Origin: JAEUPI01 sp044222685
GTDB taxonomy: Bacteria > Pseudomonadota > Gammaproteobacteria > Burkholderiales > Burkholderiaceae_C
DNA length: 64,000 nt
Reading direction: 5' to 3'
NCBI GenBank assembly: GCA_044222685.1
Contig: JBGAMU010000005.1
Location: forward strand, 16,568 to 80,567
Shown: piece after piece, positions 34,546 to 43,872 of the stretch
Layout: the number at the start of each line of letters is the position of its first letter
Position numbering within the stretch: position 1 is the stretch's first letter
The notes under the pieces: model-generated
What the model was told of the DNA's origin: nothing
Seen by the model: the letters and a program-made list of their open reading frames with translations, nothing else
Databases searched by the model: none
Made by a program: the position numbers and the translations under genes

Positions 34546-35625
34546 ATGGTTCACATCCAAGTCAGACAGACACGCGGCTTCAGCCTGGTCGAGCTGATGG
34601 TTGGCATGGTCATCGGGATGATCGGCGTCATCATCATGATGCAGATCTTCTCGGTCTCCGAAGGCTACAAGCGTGCCACTACCGGCGGCGACGACGCCCA
34701 GAACAACGGGGCCATCAGCCTGTACGGCATGGTGCGGGACCTGCGCCAGGCGGGTCAGGGCACGAACGCTTTCAACGGCTTGGTGCCGCCGAACGCCGCA
34801 GCGTCGCTGGTCAATTGCAGTCTTACGCTTCGTCCCGGCGTGACGATCACCGCGAACGCGCCGGTGACGATCAACCATGCGAGCATTCCCGCTGGTGACT
34901 CGAATACCGACACGCTGCTCGTCTTCTACGGCAGCAGCAACGACAGTCCCGAGGGCGACCGCATTGCTGCGCAACCGGCCACCAACCAATACACGATGTC
35001 GGGGTTCGCGGCCGCAGCTTCGGCCCCAGCGATTCTTGTCAACGATCGAGTGGTTGCGCATCCGGCCACGCGGGCTTCACCGTGCGCGCTGACCATGGAA
35101 GCCGTGACCGCCTTGGCGACGAGCACCGTGACTGTCGGCACAGGCGTGGCCGGTATGGTGAACGGCGCACTCTTCAATCTCGGGCAGGCGCCCCGGATCG
35201 TCGCCTATGCAGTACGCGGTGGTGCGCTGACGATGTGTGACTACATGGTCAACAACTGCGGTGGGGCCTTCAACGCCGCGCACTGGGTGCCGATCGGCAG
35301 CAACGTCGTCAGCCTGCGCGCGCTCTATGGGCACGACACCACGGCGGGATCGATGGACACCATCGTCGATGCCTACAACCAGACCACGCCCACGACCGAA
35401 TGCGGATGGGTCCGTATGCGGGCCATCGAGGTCGCGTTGGTGGCGCGTAGCGCCCAACTCGAGAAGGACAACGTCACGACTGCGGCGCCTACTTGGGGTG
35501 GCAGTGCGACGGCGGCGATCGACCTGTCGGCGGATGCCGATTGGCAAAGGTATCGCTACAAGACATTCGAGACCGTGGTGCCGTTGCGCAACACGGCTTG
35601 GCTGGGAGTGCAATCAGGATGCTGA
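34546..35625 (+). CDS. pilW: Minor pilin-like assembly protein PilW
   Basis: A 359-residue protein with prepilin leader MVHIQVRQTRG before FSLVELMVGMVIGMIGVIIMMQIF, Glu5 kept. The large soluble domain starts with EGYKRATTGGDDAQNNGAISLY and MVRDLRQAGQG, the usual PilW sequence. Length is typical for Burkholderiales PilW. GGAAGAG precedes ATG 34546 by eight bases. It overlaps pilX by seven bases and works with PilV, PilX and PilY1 at the pilus tip or base. Confidence 0.9.
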   Translation: MVHIQVRQTRGFSLVELMVGMVIGMIGVIIMMQIFSVSEGYKRATTGGDDAQNNGAISLYGMVRDLRQAGQGTNAFNGLVPPNAAASLVNCSLTLRPGVTITANAPVTINHASIPAGDSNTDTLLVFYGSSNDSPEGDRIAAQPATNQYTMSGFAAAASAPAILVNDRVVAHPATRASPCALTMEAVTALATSTVTVGTGVAGMVNGALFNLGQAPRIVAYAVRGGALTMCDYMVNNCGGAFNAAHWVPIGSNVVSLRALYGHDTTAGSMDTIVDAYNQTTPTTECGWVRMRAIEVALVARSAQLEKDNVTTAAPTWGGSATAAIDLSADADWQRYRYKTFETVVPLRNTAWLGVQSGC

Positions 35626-36248
35626 ACCGTCAATCACCATCGCGCCACGTCGCGGATCGCACCGTGCGCCAGCGCGGCACGGTGCTGCTCATCGCGCTGA
35701 TCCTGCTGGTGGCGCTCAGCCTGGCCGGCATAGCCCTCGTTCGCTCGGTATCTACCTCGAACATCATCGCGGGCAACCTGGCCTTCCAGCAGGCGGCTAC
35801 CAACTCAGCGGATGTGGGTGTCGAAACCGCCTTGACGTTCCTGCGGGCCAATTCCGGTGCCGGCGTGACCACGCTGCACAACAGTGTGCTTTCCGGCGGC
35901 GGAGTTCGATACGTCGCGCGCCGCGAAGACCCGGCCCCGGGCGTGTCGTGGGATGCGTTCTGGAACTCGACGCTGGCAGCGTCGGGAGCCGTCAATACGC
36001 TGGCTGCGGATGCGGCTGGCAACACGGTGTCCTACGTGATTCATCGTCTATGCGACAACGTGGGGCCACCGCCGCCAGCCACCGCCGGATGCTCGGCGCC
36101 TCCCGTCGACATGGGTCTGGCCAGCAGCAGCATGGGTGCGGGCGTGGTGACGGTCGCCGGCGACAAACAGGTGTACTACCGCGTCACCGCGCGAGTCACC
36201 GGGCCTCGGAACACGCTGAGCTACGTGCAGGCCATCTTCGCAATCTGA
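35619..36248 (+). CDS. pilX: Type IV pilus assembly protein PilX
   Basis: A 209-residue pilin-like protein. After a short basic segment (MLNRQSPSRHVADRTVRQRG) comes the membrane helix TVLLIALILLVALSLAGIAL, without Glu5, as is common in PilX homologues. The next segment, STSNIIAGNLAFQQAATNSADVGVE, is the family hallmark. ATG 35619 overlaps the pilW stop by seven bases; a longer frame back to 35493 is inside pilW. It acts with PilW and PilY1. Confidence 0.88.
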   Translation: MLNRQSPSRHVADRTVRQRGTVLLIALILLVALSLAGIALVRSVSTSNIIAGNLAFQQAATNSADVGVETALTFLRANSGAGVTTLHNSVLSGGGVRYVARREDPAPGVSWDAFWNSTLAASGAVNTLAADAAGNTVSYVIHRLCDNVGPPPPATAGCSAPPVDMGLASSSMGAGVVTVAGDKQVYYRVTARVTGPRNTLSYVQAIFAI

Positions 36249-36281
36249 ATCCATTGCCTACAACGAACCGACGAGGTTGAC

Positions 36282-39200
36282 ATGAACTCACCCACGCAGA
36301 ACAAGAGCACTGCAACGGCTCGGGCCTGGGGCCGCGTGCTTCGCACGGGTACGGCATTGGTGGGTATCGTCGCGACCTTTGCGACCCTCGGCGCACAGAC
36401 CGACGTCTCGCAGCTGCCGCTCATCACCTCGGCACCGCAGATCGTCAAGCCGAATCTGATGTTCATCCTGGACGACTCGGGGAGCATGGCCTGGTCGCAC
36501 ATGCCAGATGACGCGGAGGACTTCGGTCAGAACAGCAGCGGAACCAAGAAATGGGGATACGCGAGTTCGCAGTGCAACGGTGTGTACTACAACCCTTCGA
36601 CTATCTACAAGCCGCCTACAAAGGTGAACTCCGACGGCACGATCACCGAGTATCCGAACCAGACATTCACGGCGGCGTTGAGTAACGGCTACGACACGGC
36701 GTCGACAGCGGTGAACCTGAACACCAGCTTCCGGGCCTGGACCACGTCAACCGTTCCCGGCTTCGGGGGCGGACTCTCCGGCACCAACGACACGGCACAG
36801 TCTGCCTACTACCACGCCTACTCCGGATCGGAGCTCACGGCCGCACAGAAGAACTACTTCAATACGAGCGGGACGTTCTATACGGAGTGCGACAAGCTCG
36901 TCACCGACTCGACCGCGCCCTTCACGAAGGTGCAGATCACCACCTCGTCGCCCGCGGCTGATCAGACCAACTTCGCCAATTGGTACAGCTACTACCGGAC
37001 GCGCATGCTGATGATGAAAACGGCCACCGGTCGCGCCTTTCGCGACATCGGGGATACGTACCGCCTCGGCTACATGAGCATCAACAACAACGTCAATCCG
37101 TCGTTCCTGAACATCGCCGACTTCGGCACCACCCAGAAGTACGACTGGTACACCAAGCTCTACGGCGCCTCGCCGAACAACTCCACGCCGCTGCGGGAAG
37201 CCCTGTCCAACGCCGGCCGGATCTATGCCAACAAGAAGACCACGATGTACGGCGTGACCGTGACCGATCCTGTCCAGTACTCGTGTCAGAAGAATTTCAC
37301 GCTGCTGTCGACCGACGGCTACTGGAACAGCAACGACGGGTTCCAGCTCGACGGCTCCACGGCCGTCGGCAATCAGGACTCTGCGGCGCCGCGTCCTTTC
37401 AATGACGGTGGTACCACGGGCAATGTCTACACCGCCACGATCGACGTGTACGCTGACAGCAGTTCGGACAGCGTCACGCACATCACGGTCGGCGGCCAGG
37501 AGATCCTGTCGAGTACGGCCGATGCGTCGGGCGGCGGCGGCGGCAGCCGTTCGACCAAGCTCGCGAGCAAGATCGTCAGCCGGATCAACAACTGCACGGC
37601 CGCGATCAGTGGCAACTGCACGGTCGCCGGCTACTCGGCGGTTCGGTCGGGCACTGTGGTCACGATCACGGCGCCGGCTTCGGCGGGCGTCGTCACTGCG
37701 ACGCCGGTGGTCACGACGGTCAGTTCGACCGCCACGGTGACGGCGTTCACCGGCTCGACCGTCAGTTCCGGCGGCACCAGCGACACGCTGGCAGACGTGG
37801 CGCTCTACTACTACCAGACAGATCTGCGCACGACGGCGCTCAGCAACAACATGAGCGCGGCGACCGGGTACACGACCAACGCGGTCGACACCAACAACGT
37901 GCAGGCCGGCGGCGATGACGACGCCAACTGGCAGCACATGACGACGTTCACGCTGGGCCTTGGTGCACGTGGTCGGATGATCTACTCGCAGACCTACAAG
38001 ACCGACACGACCGGCGACTACCCCGCGGTCAAGAATGGCACGTTGGCAAGCAGCAGCGTCTGCACCTGGCAGACGGCCGGAACCGCCTGTACATGGCCGG
38101 CACCGTCCAGTGGCGCTCCGGAGAACATCGACGACCTGTGGCACGCGGCGGTCAACGGTCGGGGTGACTACTTCGCCGCTACGGATCCGACCAGCCTGTC
38201 GGTGGGTCTGAACACGGCGCTGCAGAACGTCAACGCCATCAGCGCCGACTCTGCCGCCGCCACGACGAGCAACCCGAACGTGACGGCAGGCGACAACTTC
38301 CTGTTCAGCTCCACCTTCCGCTCGGCCGAGTGGTACGGCGACCTGGAAATGTTCACCATCGATCCGGCCAACGGGACCGTGTCGTCCTCGGCCAGCTGGG
38401 CGGCGGCGGCGTTGCTGGACGCGAAGGCCTCGCGCACCATCTACACGTTCGATGCGTCGGCGGCGTCGAAGCTCAAGCCCTTCCTGTGGGCGAATCTGAG
38501 CGCGGCGGAGCAAGCCTACTTCACGACGAGCCACATGCAGACCGCCACACCGCCGCTGAGCCAGTTCTGCGCCTCCGGCGCGACCTGCCTGAGCGCGGCC
38601 AACCAGACGGCCGCGGGCGGAGCTCCGTTGGTGAACTTCCTGCGCGGCCAGCGCACGAACGAGGGCGGAGCCGACGACACAAGCAAGTACTTCAGGCTGC
38701 GTTCGCATGTCCTGGGCGACATCGTCAATTCGGAAGCGGTGTACGTGAAGGGACCGGTATTCGACTACACCGACGCCGGATATGCGACCTTCAAGTCCAC
38801 CAACGCGTCGCGCACGACGATGGTCTACGTGGGTGCCAACGACGGCATGTTGCATGCATTCAACGCCAGCACCGGCGACGAGGCCTGGGCCTATGTGCCC
38901 AGCATGCTGCTGCCCAAGCTGTACCGGCTGGCGGACAAGTACTACGCGTCGAACCACCAGTACTTCGTGGATGGCACACCGACCGTGGGCGATGTGAAGT
39001 TCTCGGACGGGACGTGGCACACCATCCTGGTGGGCGGGCTGAACGCGGGTGGACGTGGCTACTATGCGCTCGACATCACCAACCCCGCCAGCCCGAAGGC
39101 ACTGTGGGAGTTCTCGTCTACCGACAACGCCAATCTGGGCTTGAGCGTGGGGCGGCCCGAGATCACCAAGCTGGCCAATGGCACATGGACCGTGATGTTC

Positions 39201-40190
39201 ACGTCGGGCTACAACAACGTGAGCCCGGGCAACGGCAACGGCTATCTGTTCGTCAGAAACGCAGAGACGGGCGCGGCGATCCATACGATTCCCACCAACG
39301 TGGGCAGCGACACGGCCTCAGTGACCGGAATCTGCGCGACGGCGCCGTGCCCCAGTGGGCTCGGGCAGATTCGCGCCTGGGTCGACAACACGCGCTACGA
39401 CAACACGACGACCAAGGTCTACGGCGGTGACCTGTACGGCAACGTCTGGCGATTCGACGTGAACAACACGTTCGGCGCGTCGGGTGTCGAAGCGCAGCTG
39501 CTGGCCACCTTGTTCGGTCCGGCTGGCGCCGCGCAGTCGATCACCGCCAAGCCCGAGTTGGGTAATGTGGACGGCCGCTCCGTGGTGTTCGTCGGTACCG
39601 GACGCTACCTGGGCGGTCCGGACCTCAACAACTCGGAAGTCCAGTCCATCTATGCAATCCTGGACTCGGGTGGATCGACCAGCCTCGGCAATCCGCGCAG
39701 CAGCGTCGGTGCGACCGGCTTCGTGCAGCAGACCCTGACGGCAGGCACCTGCGGAACGTCCGATCTCTGTGTCGCGGGTTCCAGGATTCGGACGGGGTCA
39801 ACCAATACGGTGAACTTCGCGACGCAGAAGGGTTGGTTCGTCGATCTTCCGGGAACGCGCGAACGTGCCACGTCCGATCCTCAACTCGCCCTGGGCACGC
39901 TGGCCGTCACGTCGAACATGCTCGATCCCAGTGCATGCTCGGTCGGCGGCGAGAGCTTCATCAACTTCTTCGACTATCGCACCGGCCAGGCCGTGGCGAG
40001 CGCGACGGGCATCGCCAGCGTCTATTTGGGCACCGCCTTGGGCACGCGGCCGAATCTCTTCAAGACCACGGACGGCAAGTACCGCTGGGTGGTGGATATG
40101 TCCGACACGAGCCTCAGGCAAGGCCTGGCGCCACCTCCGACAGGCAGCGGTACCCGGCGGACCTCCTGGAGAGAACTGATCTCGCAGTGA
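36282..40190 (+). CDS. pilY1: Type IV pilus tip adhesin/assembly factor PilY1
   Basis: A 1302-residue secreted protein. A basic N-terminus and hydrophobic segment at about 21-38 act as signal. A von Willebrand-like region starts with NLMFILDDSGSM, where Asp64-x-Ser66-x-Ser68 forms a MIDAS-type metal site. The middle is rich in Thr, Asn and Ser. The C-terminal third is a PilC/PilY1 beta-propeller (VYVGANDGMLHAFNASTGDEAWAYVP, GGLNAGGRGYYALDI, GGDLYGNVWRFDV). The calcium loop usually placed before YAGD is replaced here by VDNTRYDNTTTKVYGGD (near residue 1035). GAGG six bases before ATG 36282 fixes the start. It ends the operon before a hairpin. Confidence 0.92.
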   Translation: MNSPTQNKSTATARAWGRVLRTGTALVGIVATFATLGAQTDVSQLPLITSAPQIVKPNLMFILDDSGSMAWSHMPDDAEDFGQNSSGTKKWGYASSQCNGVYYNPSTIYKPPTKVNSDGTITEYPNQTFTAALSNGYDTASTAVNLNTSFRAWTTSTVPGFGGGLSGTNDTAQSAYYHAYSGSELTAAQKNYFNTSGTFYTECDKLVTDSTAPFTKVQITTSSPAADQTNFANWYSYYRTRMLMMKTATGRAFRDIGDTYRLGYMSINNNVNPSFLNIADFGTTQKYDWYTKLYGASPNNSTPLREALSNAGRIYANKKTTMYGVTVTDPVQYSCQKNFTLLSTDGYWNSNDGFQLDGSTAVGNQDSAAPRPFNDGGTTGNVYTATIDVYADSSSDSVTHITVGGQEILSSTADASGGGGGSRSTKLASKIVSRINNCTAAISGNCTVAGYSAVRSGTVVTITAPASAGVVTATPVVTTVSSTATVTAFTGSTVSSGGTSDTLADVALYYYQTDLRTTALSNNMSAATGYTTNAVDTNNVQAGGDDDANWQHMTTFTLGLGARGRMIYSQTYKTDTTGDYPAVKNGTLASSSVCTWQTAGTACTWPAPSSGAPENIDDLWHAAVNGRGDYFAATDPTSLSVGLNTALQNVNAISADSAAATTSNPNVTAGDNFLFSSTFRSAEWYGDLEMFTIDPANGTVSSSASWAAAALLDAKASRTIYTFDASAASKLKPFLWANLSAAEQAYFTTSHMQTATPPLSQFCASGATCLSAANQTAAGGAPLVNFLRGQRTNEGGADDTSKYFRLRSHVLGDIVNSEAVYVKGPVFDYTDAGYATFKSTNASRTTMVYVGANDGMLHAFNASTGDEAWAYVPSMLLPKLYRLADKYYASNHQYFVDGTPTVGDVKFSDGTWHTILVGGLNAGGRGYYALDITNPASPKALWEFSSTDNANLGLSVGRPEITKLANGTWTVMFTSGYNNVSPGNGNGYLFVRNAETGAAIHTIPTNVGSDTASVTGICATAPCPSGLGQIRAWVDNTRYDNTTTKVYGGDLYGNVWRFDVNNTFGASGVEAQLLATLFGPAGAAQSITAKPELGNVDGRSVVFVGTGRYLGGPDLNNSEVQSIYAILDSGGSTSLGNPRSSVGATGFVQQTLTAGTCGTSDLCVAGSRIRTGSTNTVNFATQKGWFVDLPGTRERATSDPQLALGTLAVTSNMLDPSACSVGGESFINFFDYRTGQAVASATGIASVYLGTALGTRPNLFKTTDGKYRWVVDMSDTSLRQGLAPPPTGSGTRRTSWRELISQ

Positions 40191-40199
40191 TGCTTCGGC

Positions 40200-40226
40200 G
40201 GGGCAGGCGCGGCAAGCGCCTGCCCC
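40200..40226 (+). terminator. Strong hairpin closing the minor-pilin operon
   Basis: A perfect 11-pair stem (GGGGCAGGCGC/GCGCCTGCCCC, arms 40200-40210 and 40216-40226) with loop GGCAA, ten bases after the pilY1 stop. No U-tract follows, so termination may need another factor or the hairpin may protect the mRNA 3' end. Confidence 0.5.
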
Positions 40227-40280
40227 GGTGTGTAAGCGGGCGGTTCGACGACTGGCGTGGGCTGGTCTAGCATTCCGGGC

Positions 40281-41381
40281 ATGACCGCCCCGCAGATCAT
40301 CGTCCTCGCGACACCGGTGTTCCTGCTGCTGATTGCCATCGAGTTCGTGGTCGGCGCCCTGCGCAAGCGCAACACCTATCGCTGGCACGATGCCATGTCG
40401 AGCATCGGCCTGGGCATGATGAGCCAGGTCGTCGGCCTGTTCACCAGGCTACTGGCGGTGGGCATCTACACCGCCGTGCATGCGAAGCTGGCGCTCTTCG
40501 ACCTGCCGGCCGACTCGGTGGTGGTGTGGCTCGGCGCCTTGCTGATGTACGACCTGTGCTACTACTGGCTGCATCGCGCCGGTCACCAGGTGCGCGTGTT
40601 GTGGGCCGCGCATGTGGTGCACCACCAGAGCGAGGACTACAACCTGTCGACCGCTTTGCGGCAGACGTCCAGCGGCGCGTTGTTCGGCTGGATCTTTTAC
40701 CTGCCGATGGCCGTGGTCGGCGTGCCGCCGGTGGTGTTCGCCACCGTCGCGCTGGTCGACCTGCTGTACCAGTTTTGGGTTCACACGCAGCAGATCGGCA
40801 GGCTCGGCTGGTTCGATCGCTGGTTCTGCTCGCCGTCGAACCATCGCGTGCACCACGCGGTGAACGACCGCTATCTCGATCGCAACTTCGGCGGCATCCT
40901 GATCATCTGGGACCGCTTGTTCGGCACCTTCGAGGAAGAGCGCGACGACGAACCCTGCGTGTACGGCACGCGAGCACCCCTGCGCAGCTTCGATCCGCTG
41001 TGGGCCAATGCCGAGGTGTACTGGGCGATGCTGCAAGACAGCTGGCATGCGCGGTCGTGGTGGGACAAGGCGCGCGTGTGGTTCATGCCGCCCGGCTGGC
41101 GACCGGCGGACGTGGCCCAGCGCTTTCCCAAGCCGGCGTTCCGGCTCGACGCCGTGCAGTACTGGGATCCGCCGATGACTCGCGCCACCCGGGTGTGGGC
41201 CATCGCGTGGTTCGCGATTCTGCTGGTCGGTGCCTGCGCACTCCTGTGGAACGCGCATCGGCTCGATCTGGCATCGCTGCTGTCGTCCGCGCTCGCGCTG
41301 GTGGCAGGCCTTTGGCTGCTCGGCCGCATCACCCAGCGAGGTGCATCGACTGCGGCGCAGGGGCGGGCCGTGGCGGCCTGA
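40281..41381 (+). CDS. Sterol desaturase/fatty acid hydroxylase superfamily protein
   Basis: A 366-residue membrane enzyme of the di-iron sterol desaturase family. Three histidine clusters ligate iron: HRAGH (in YYWLHRAGH), HVVHH and later NHRVHHAVN. Several helices flank them and the C-terminus has two more hydrophobic helices. It would hydroxylate or desaturate a lipid, carotenoid or sterol-like substrate. ATG 40281 is used; an in-frame ATG at 40257 would add eight residues and cannot be excluded. It converges on ruvB with a 12-base gap. Confidence 0.88.
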   Translation: MTAPQIIVLATPVFLLLIAIEFVVGALRKRNTYRWHDAMSSIGLGMMSQVVGLFTRLLAVGIYTAVHAKLALFDLPADSVVVWLGALLMYDLCYYWLHRAGHQVRVLWAAHVVHHQSEDYNLSTALRQTSSGALFGWIFYLPMAVVGVPPVVFATVALVDLLYQFWVHTQQIGRLGWFDRWFCSPSNHRVHHAVNDRYLDRNFGGILIIWDRLFGTFEEERDDEPCVYGTRAPLRSFDPLWANAEVYWAMLQDSWHARSWWDKARVWFMPPGWRPADVAQRFPKPAFRLDAVQYWDPPMTRATRVWAIAWFAILLVGACALLWNAHRLDLASLLSSALALVAGLWLLGRITQRGASTAAQGRAVAA

Positions 41382-41393
41382 GTCGGCGGCCGA

Positions 41394-42458
41394 TCACGCG
41401 CCGAACAGGTCGTTCGCTGCCTTCGACGGCGTGACGCCCAGGTGGCGATAGGCCGCCAGCGTGGCGACGCGGCCGCGCGGTGTGCGCTGCAGATAACCCT
41501 GCTGTATGAGGTAGGGCTCGATAACGTCCTCGATCGTGTCGCGTTCCTCGCCGATGGCGGCCGCCACGTTGTCCAGACCGACCGGTCCACCGTCGAAGCG
41601 GTGCACCACGGCTTCGAGCAGCTTGCGGTCCATCACGTCGAAGCCGAGCGGGTCGACGTCGAGCATGGCCAGCGCCTGGTCGGCGATCGCGTGTGTGATG
41701 TGCCCCTGCGCCTTTACCTGCGCAAAGTCGCGCACCCGCCGCAGCAGTCGATTGGCGATGCGCGGCGTGCCGCGCGAACGCTTTGCGATCTCGTCGGCAC
41801 CGGGCCCGTCGACCGGTACCGACAGCAACTGCGCCGAGCGGTGCACGATGCGCGCCAGCTCCTGAGCCGTGTAGAACTCCAGCCGCGACACGATGCCGAA
41901 GCGATCACGCAGCGGGTTGGTCAGCATTCCGGCGCGTGTGGTCGCGCCCACCAGCGTAAAGGGCTGCAGGTCGAGCTTGATCGAGCGCGCGGCCGGCCCT
42001 TCGCCGATCATGATGTCGATCTGATAGTCCTCGAGGGCCGGATAGAGGATCTCCTCCACCACCGGCGACAGACGATGGATCTCGTCGATGAACAGGACGT
42101 CGTTGCGCTCGAGGTTGGTCAGCAGCGCGGCCAGGTCTTTCGGCTTCTCGAGCACCGGGCCCGAGGTTTGCCGCAGGTTGACGCCGAGCTCGGCCGCGAT
42201 GATGTGGCTGAGCGTCGTCTTGCCCAGGCCCGGAGGGCCGAACAGCAGCACATGGTCGAGCGCCTCGCCGCGCTGGCGCGCCGCGCCGATGAAGATCTCG
42301 AGCTGCTCGCGCGTCTTGGCCTGGCCGACGTAGTCGCGCAGCTGCTTAGGCCGCAGCGCGCGTTCGAGCGCTTCTTCCTGCGGCGAAGCGCGCGCGGCAT
42401 CGATGGTGCGCCGGCTGTCGGCCGCACCGGTGGCGAAGTCGTCGGTCTGGATGCCCAT
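41394..42458 (-). CDS. ruvB: Holliday junction helicase subunit RuvB
   Basis: A 354-residue AAA+ ATPase driving branch migration at Holliday junctions. Key motifs are Walker A LLFGPPGLGKTT, Walker B VLFIDEIHRL, the sensor segment VGATTRAGML and the C-terminal winged helix (IQQGYLQRTPRGR). RuvA lies upstream with a 32-base gap, the usual bacterial order. RuvC is not in the window. Length matches the family. Confidence 0.98.
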   Translation of the reverse strand: MGIQTDDFATGAADSRRTIDAARASPQEEALERALRPKQLRDYVGQAKTREQLEIFIGAARQRGEALDHVLLFGPPGLGKTTLSHIIAAELGVNLRQTSGPVLEKPKDLAALLTNLERNDVLFIDEIHRLSPVVEEILYPALEDYQIDIMIGEGPAARSIKLDLQPFTLVGATTRAGMLTNPLRDRFGIVSRLEFYTAQELARIVHRSAQLLSVPVDGPGADEIAKRSRGTPRIANRLLRRVRDFAQVKAQGHITHAIADQALAMLDVDPLGFDVMDRKLLEAVVHRFDGGPVGLDNVAAAIGEERDTIEDVIEPYLIQQGYLQRTPRGRVATLAAYRHLGVTPSKAANDLFGA

Positions 42459-42490
42459 GCGCGGATTGTGCGACCAAGTCGCCGCGTCAT

Positions 42491-43063
42491 TCAGCGCGAC
42501 AGCGATTTCAACGCCAGCTTGATGCCCTCGCTGACACCCACGCCGACGGGCAGCGACTTCAGCGCTGAGGCCGCCTCGCGATCGTTGTAGCCGAGTGCCA
42601 CCAGGGCCTGCACGATGTCGCCCTGGGCGTCACTGCTCACCGCCTCACCGCCCGAGAGCTCGGGGCCGAGCTTGCCCTTCAACTCGAGCAGCAGCCGCTC
42701 GGCGGTCTTCTTGCCGATGCCCGGCACCTTGACCAGTCGCCCGCTCTCCTGTCGCGCGATCGCTTGCGCCAGCTCGGTCACCGACAGTCCCGACAGGATC
42801 GCCAATGCCGTGCGCGGTCCGACGCCGGAGATGCGGATCAGTTGGCGAAACGTCGCGCGCTCATCCGGCTGCAGAAAGCCGAACAGCAGCTGCGCGTCCT
42901 CGCGGACCACGAAGTGCGTGAGCAGCGTGACGCGCTCGCCCAGCGTGGGCAGGTTGTAGAAGGTGCTCATCGGCACGTCGAGTTCGTAGCCGACGCCGTT
43001 GACATCGATGAGCACCTGCGGCGGCGACTTCTGTGCCAGCGTGCCCGTGAGTCGGCCGATCAT
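42491..43063 (-). CDS. ruvA: Holliday junction-binding subunit RuvA
   Basis: A 190-residue protein that binds four-way junctions and loads RuvB. It starts MIGRLTGTLAQKSPPQVLIDVNGVGYEL, the OB-fold of domain I. Helix-hairpin-helix motifs follow, LIRISGVGPRTALAILSG and LVKVPGIGKKTAERLLLELKGKL. The C-terminal domain III (DIVQALVALGYNDREAASALKSL) contacts RuvB. Normal length and gene order. Confidence 0.98.
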   Translation of the reverse strand: MIGRLTGTLAQKSPPQVLIDVNGVGYELDVPMSTFYNLPTLGERVTLLTHFVVREDAQLLFGFLQPDERATFRQLIRISGVGPRTALAILSGLSVTELAQAIARQESGRLVKVPGIGKKTAERLLLELKGKLGPELSGGEAVSSDAQGDIVQALVALGYNDREAASALKSLPVGVGVSEGIKLALKSLSR

Positions 43064-43089
43064 GAGCCGATTCTAGGGTCGCGAGCCGA

Positions 43090-43755
43090 TCAGAACCTGA
43101 ACTTGACACCCACGCTGTAGAGCGTGCGGTCGTCGTTGCGCCCGAGCGTGCCGTCGAGTTGCAGGCCCTTGGCGATGTCGCCGCGAACGCCGAGCTGGAT
43201 CGTCGGCTTGCTGCCCTCGGCACCGAACCACTCGATGTGCGGCGTCACCGCGCCGGCGTCGCGCTCGAACGCGACGCCCCAGGTGGTGATCGCGGATTCG
43301 TCGGAGACCTTGGTCGAGCCGAGATTCAAGTGCAGGTGGCTCGGGCCCGCGTTGCAGCTGAACAGTCCGTTCAAGAAGGCGGCGTTGGCGCTGGCATCAC
43401 CGCCCGTCGCACGCGCGGCGCCAAACGCGACGCCGGCGTTGCAGCCCTGTTCCTCGCTGGGCGTGACGAGCCACTTGAGCTGCGCGCCGGCGGTCGTGAT
43501 CCTGTTCGTCGTGTCGCGTGCGAGCAATGCGCCTAGCTCGAGGCCGTCCGCAATGGCGTAGGCCGGCGCCAGGTTGAGCGATCGGTTGCCCTCGCCGCGG
43601 GCGGTCCATACCTCGATGTGACCCTCGCCCTTGGCATTGGTGCCGGCGTCGTCAACGGTCAGCGGGCGGCCGGCCAGGACAGGCAGGCTGACACCGGCCA
43701 GCAACGTGGCGGCGATTCGAGCAAGGTCGGGACGGCGCGTTCTCGTTCTGGTCAT
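43090..43755 (-). CDS. Predicted outer-membrane-type beta-rich protein
   Basis: A 221-residue protein of unknown function. A signal peptide is likely (LARIAATLLAGVSLPVLA, cut near residue 28). The rest is rich in short alternating strands such as GHIEVWTARGEG, LELGALLARDT and QLGVRGDIAKGLQLDGTLG. It ends in phenylalanine (VGVKFRF), the classic C-terminal signal of outer membrane beta-barrels. It resembles small transporter/porin-like families but I do not recognise a definite one. It lies between ruvA and the LuxR-type regulator gene on the same strand, with a 117-base gap to the latter. Confidence 0.65.
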   Translation of the reverse strand: MTRTRTRRPDLARIAATLLAGVSLPVLAGRPLTVDDAGTNAKGEGHIEVWTARGEGNRSLNLAPAYAIADGLELGALLARDTTNRITTAGAQLKWLVTPSEEQGCNAGVAFGAARATGGDASANAAFLNGLFSCNAGPSHLHLNLGSTKVSDESAITTWGVAFERDAGAVTPHIEWFGAEGSKPTIQLGVRGDIAKGLQLDGTLGRNDDRTLYSVGVKFRF

Positions 43756-43872
43756 GCACAGCCTGCGCAGGATGCAAGGCCTCCTGTGTACCCGAAATCC
43801 GGGCCAGGCGATGGCAGGAATAGAAGGTATGTGCCGGGCTCTTTCGAGCCGCGTGGCGTGAGCGGCCGGCAG

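Noticed and set aside
36747..39284. An 845-codon frame antisense to pilY1
   Set aside because: Low-complexity Arg/Val/Gly composition without a ribosome site; the sense strand is a clear PilY1.
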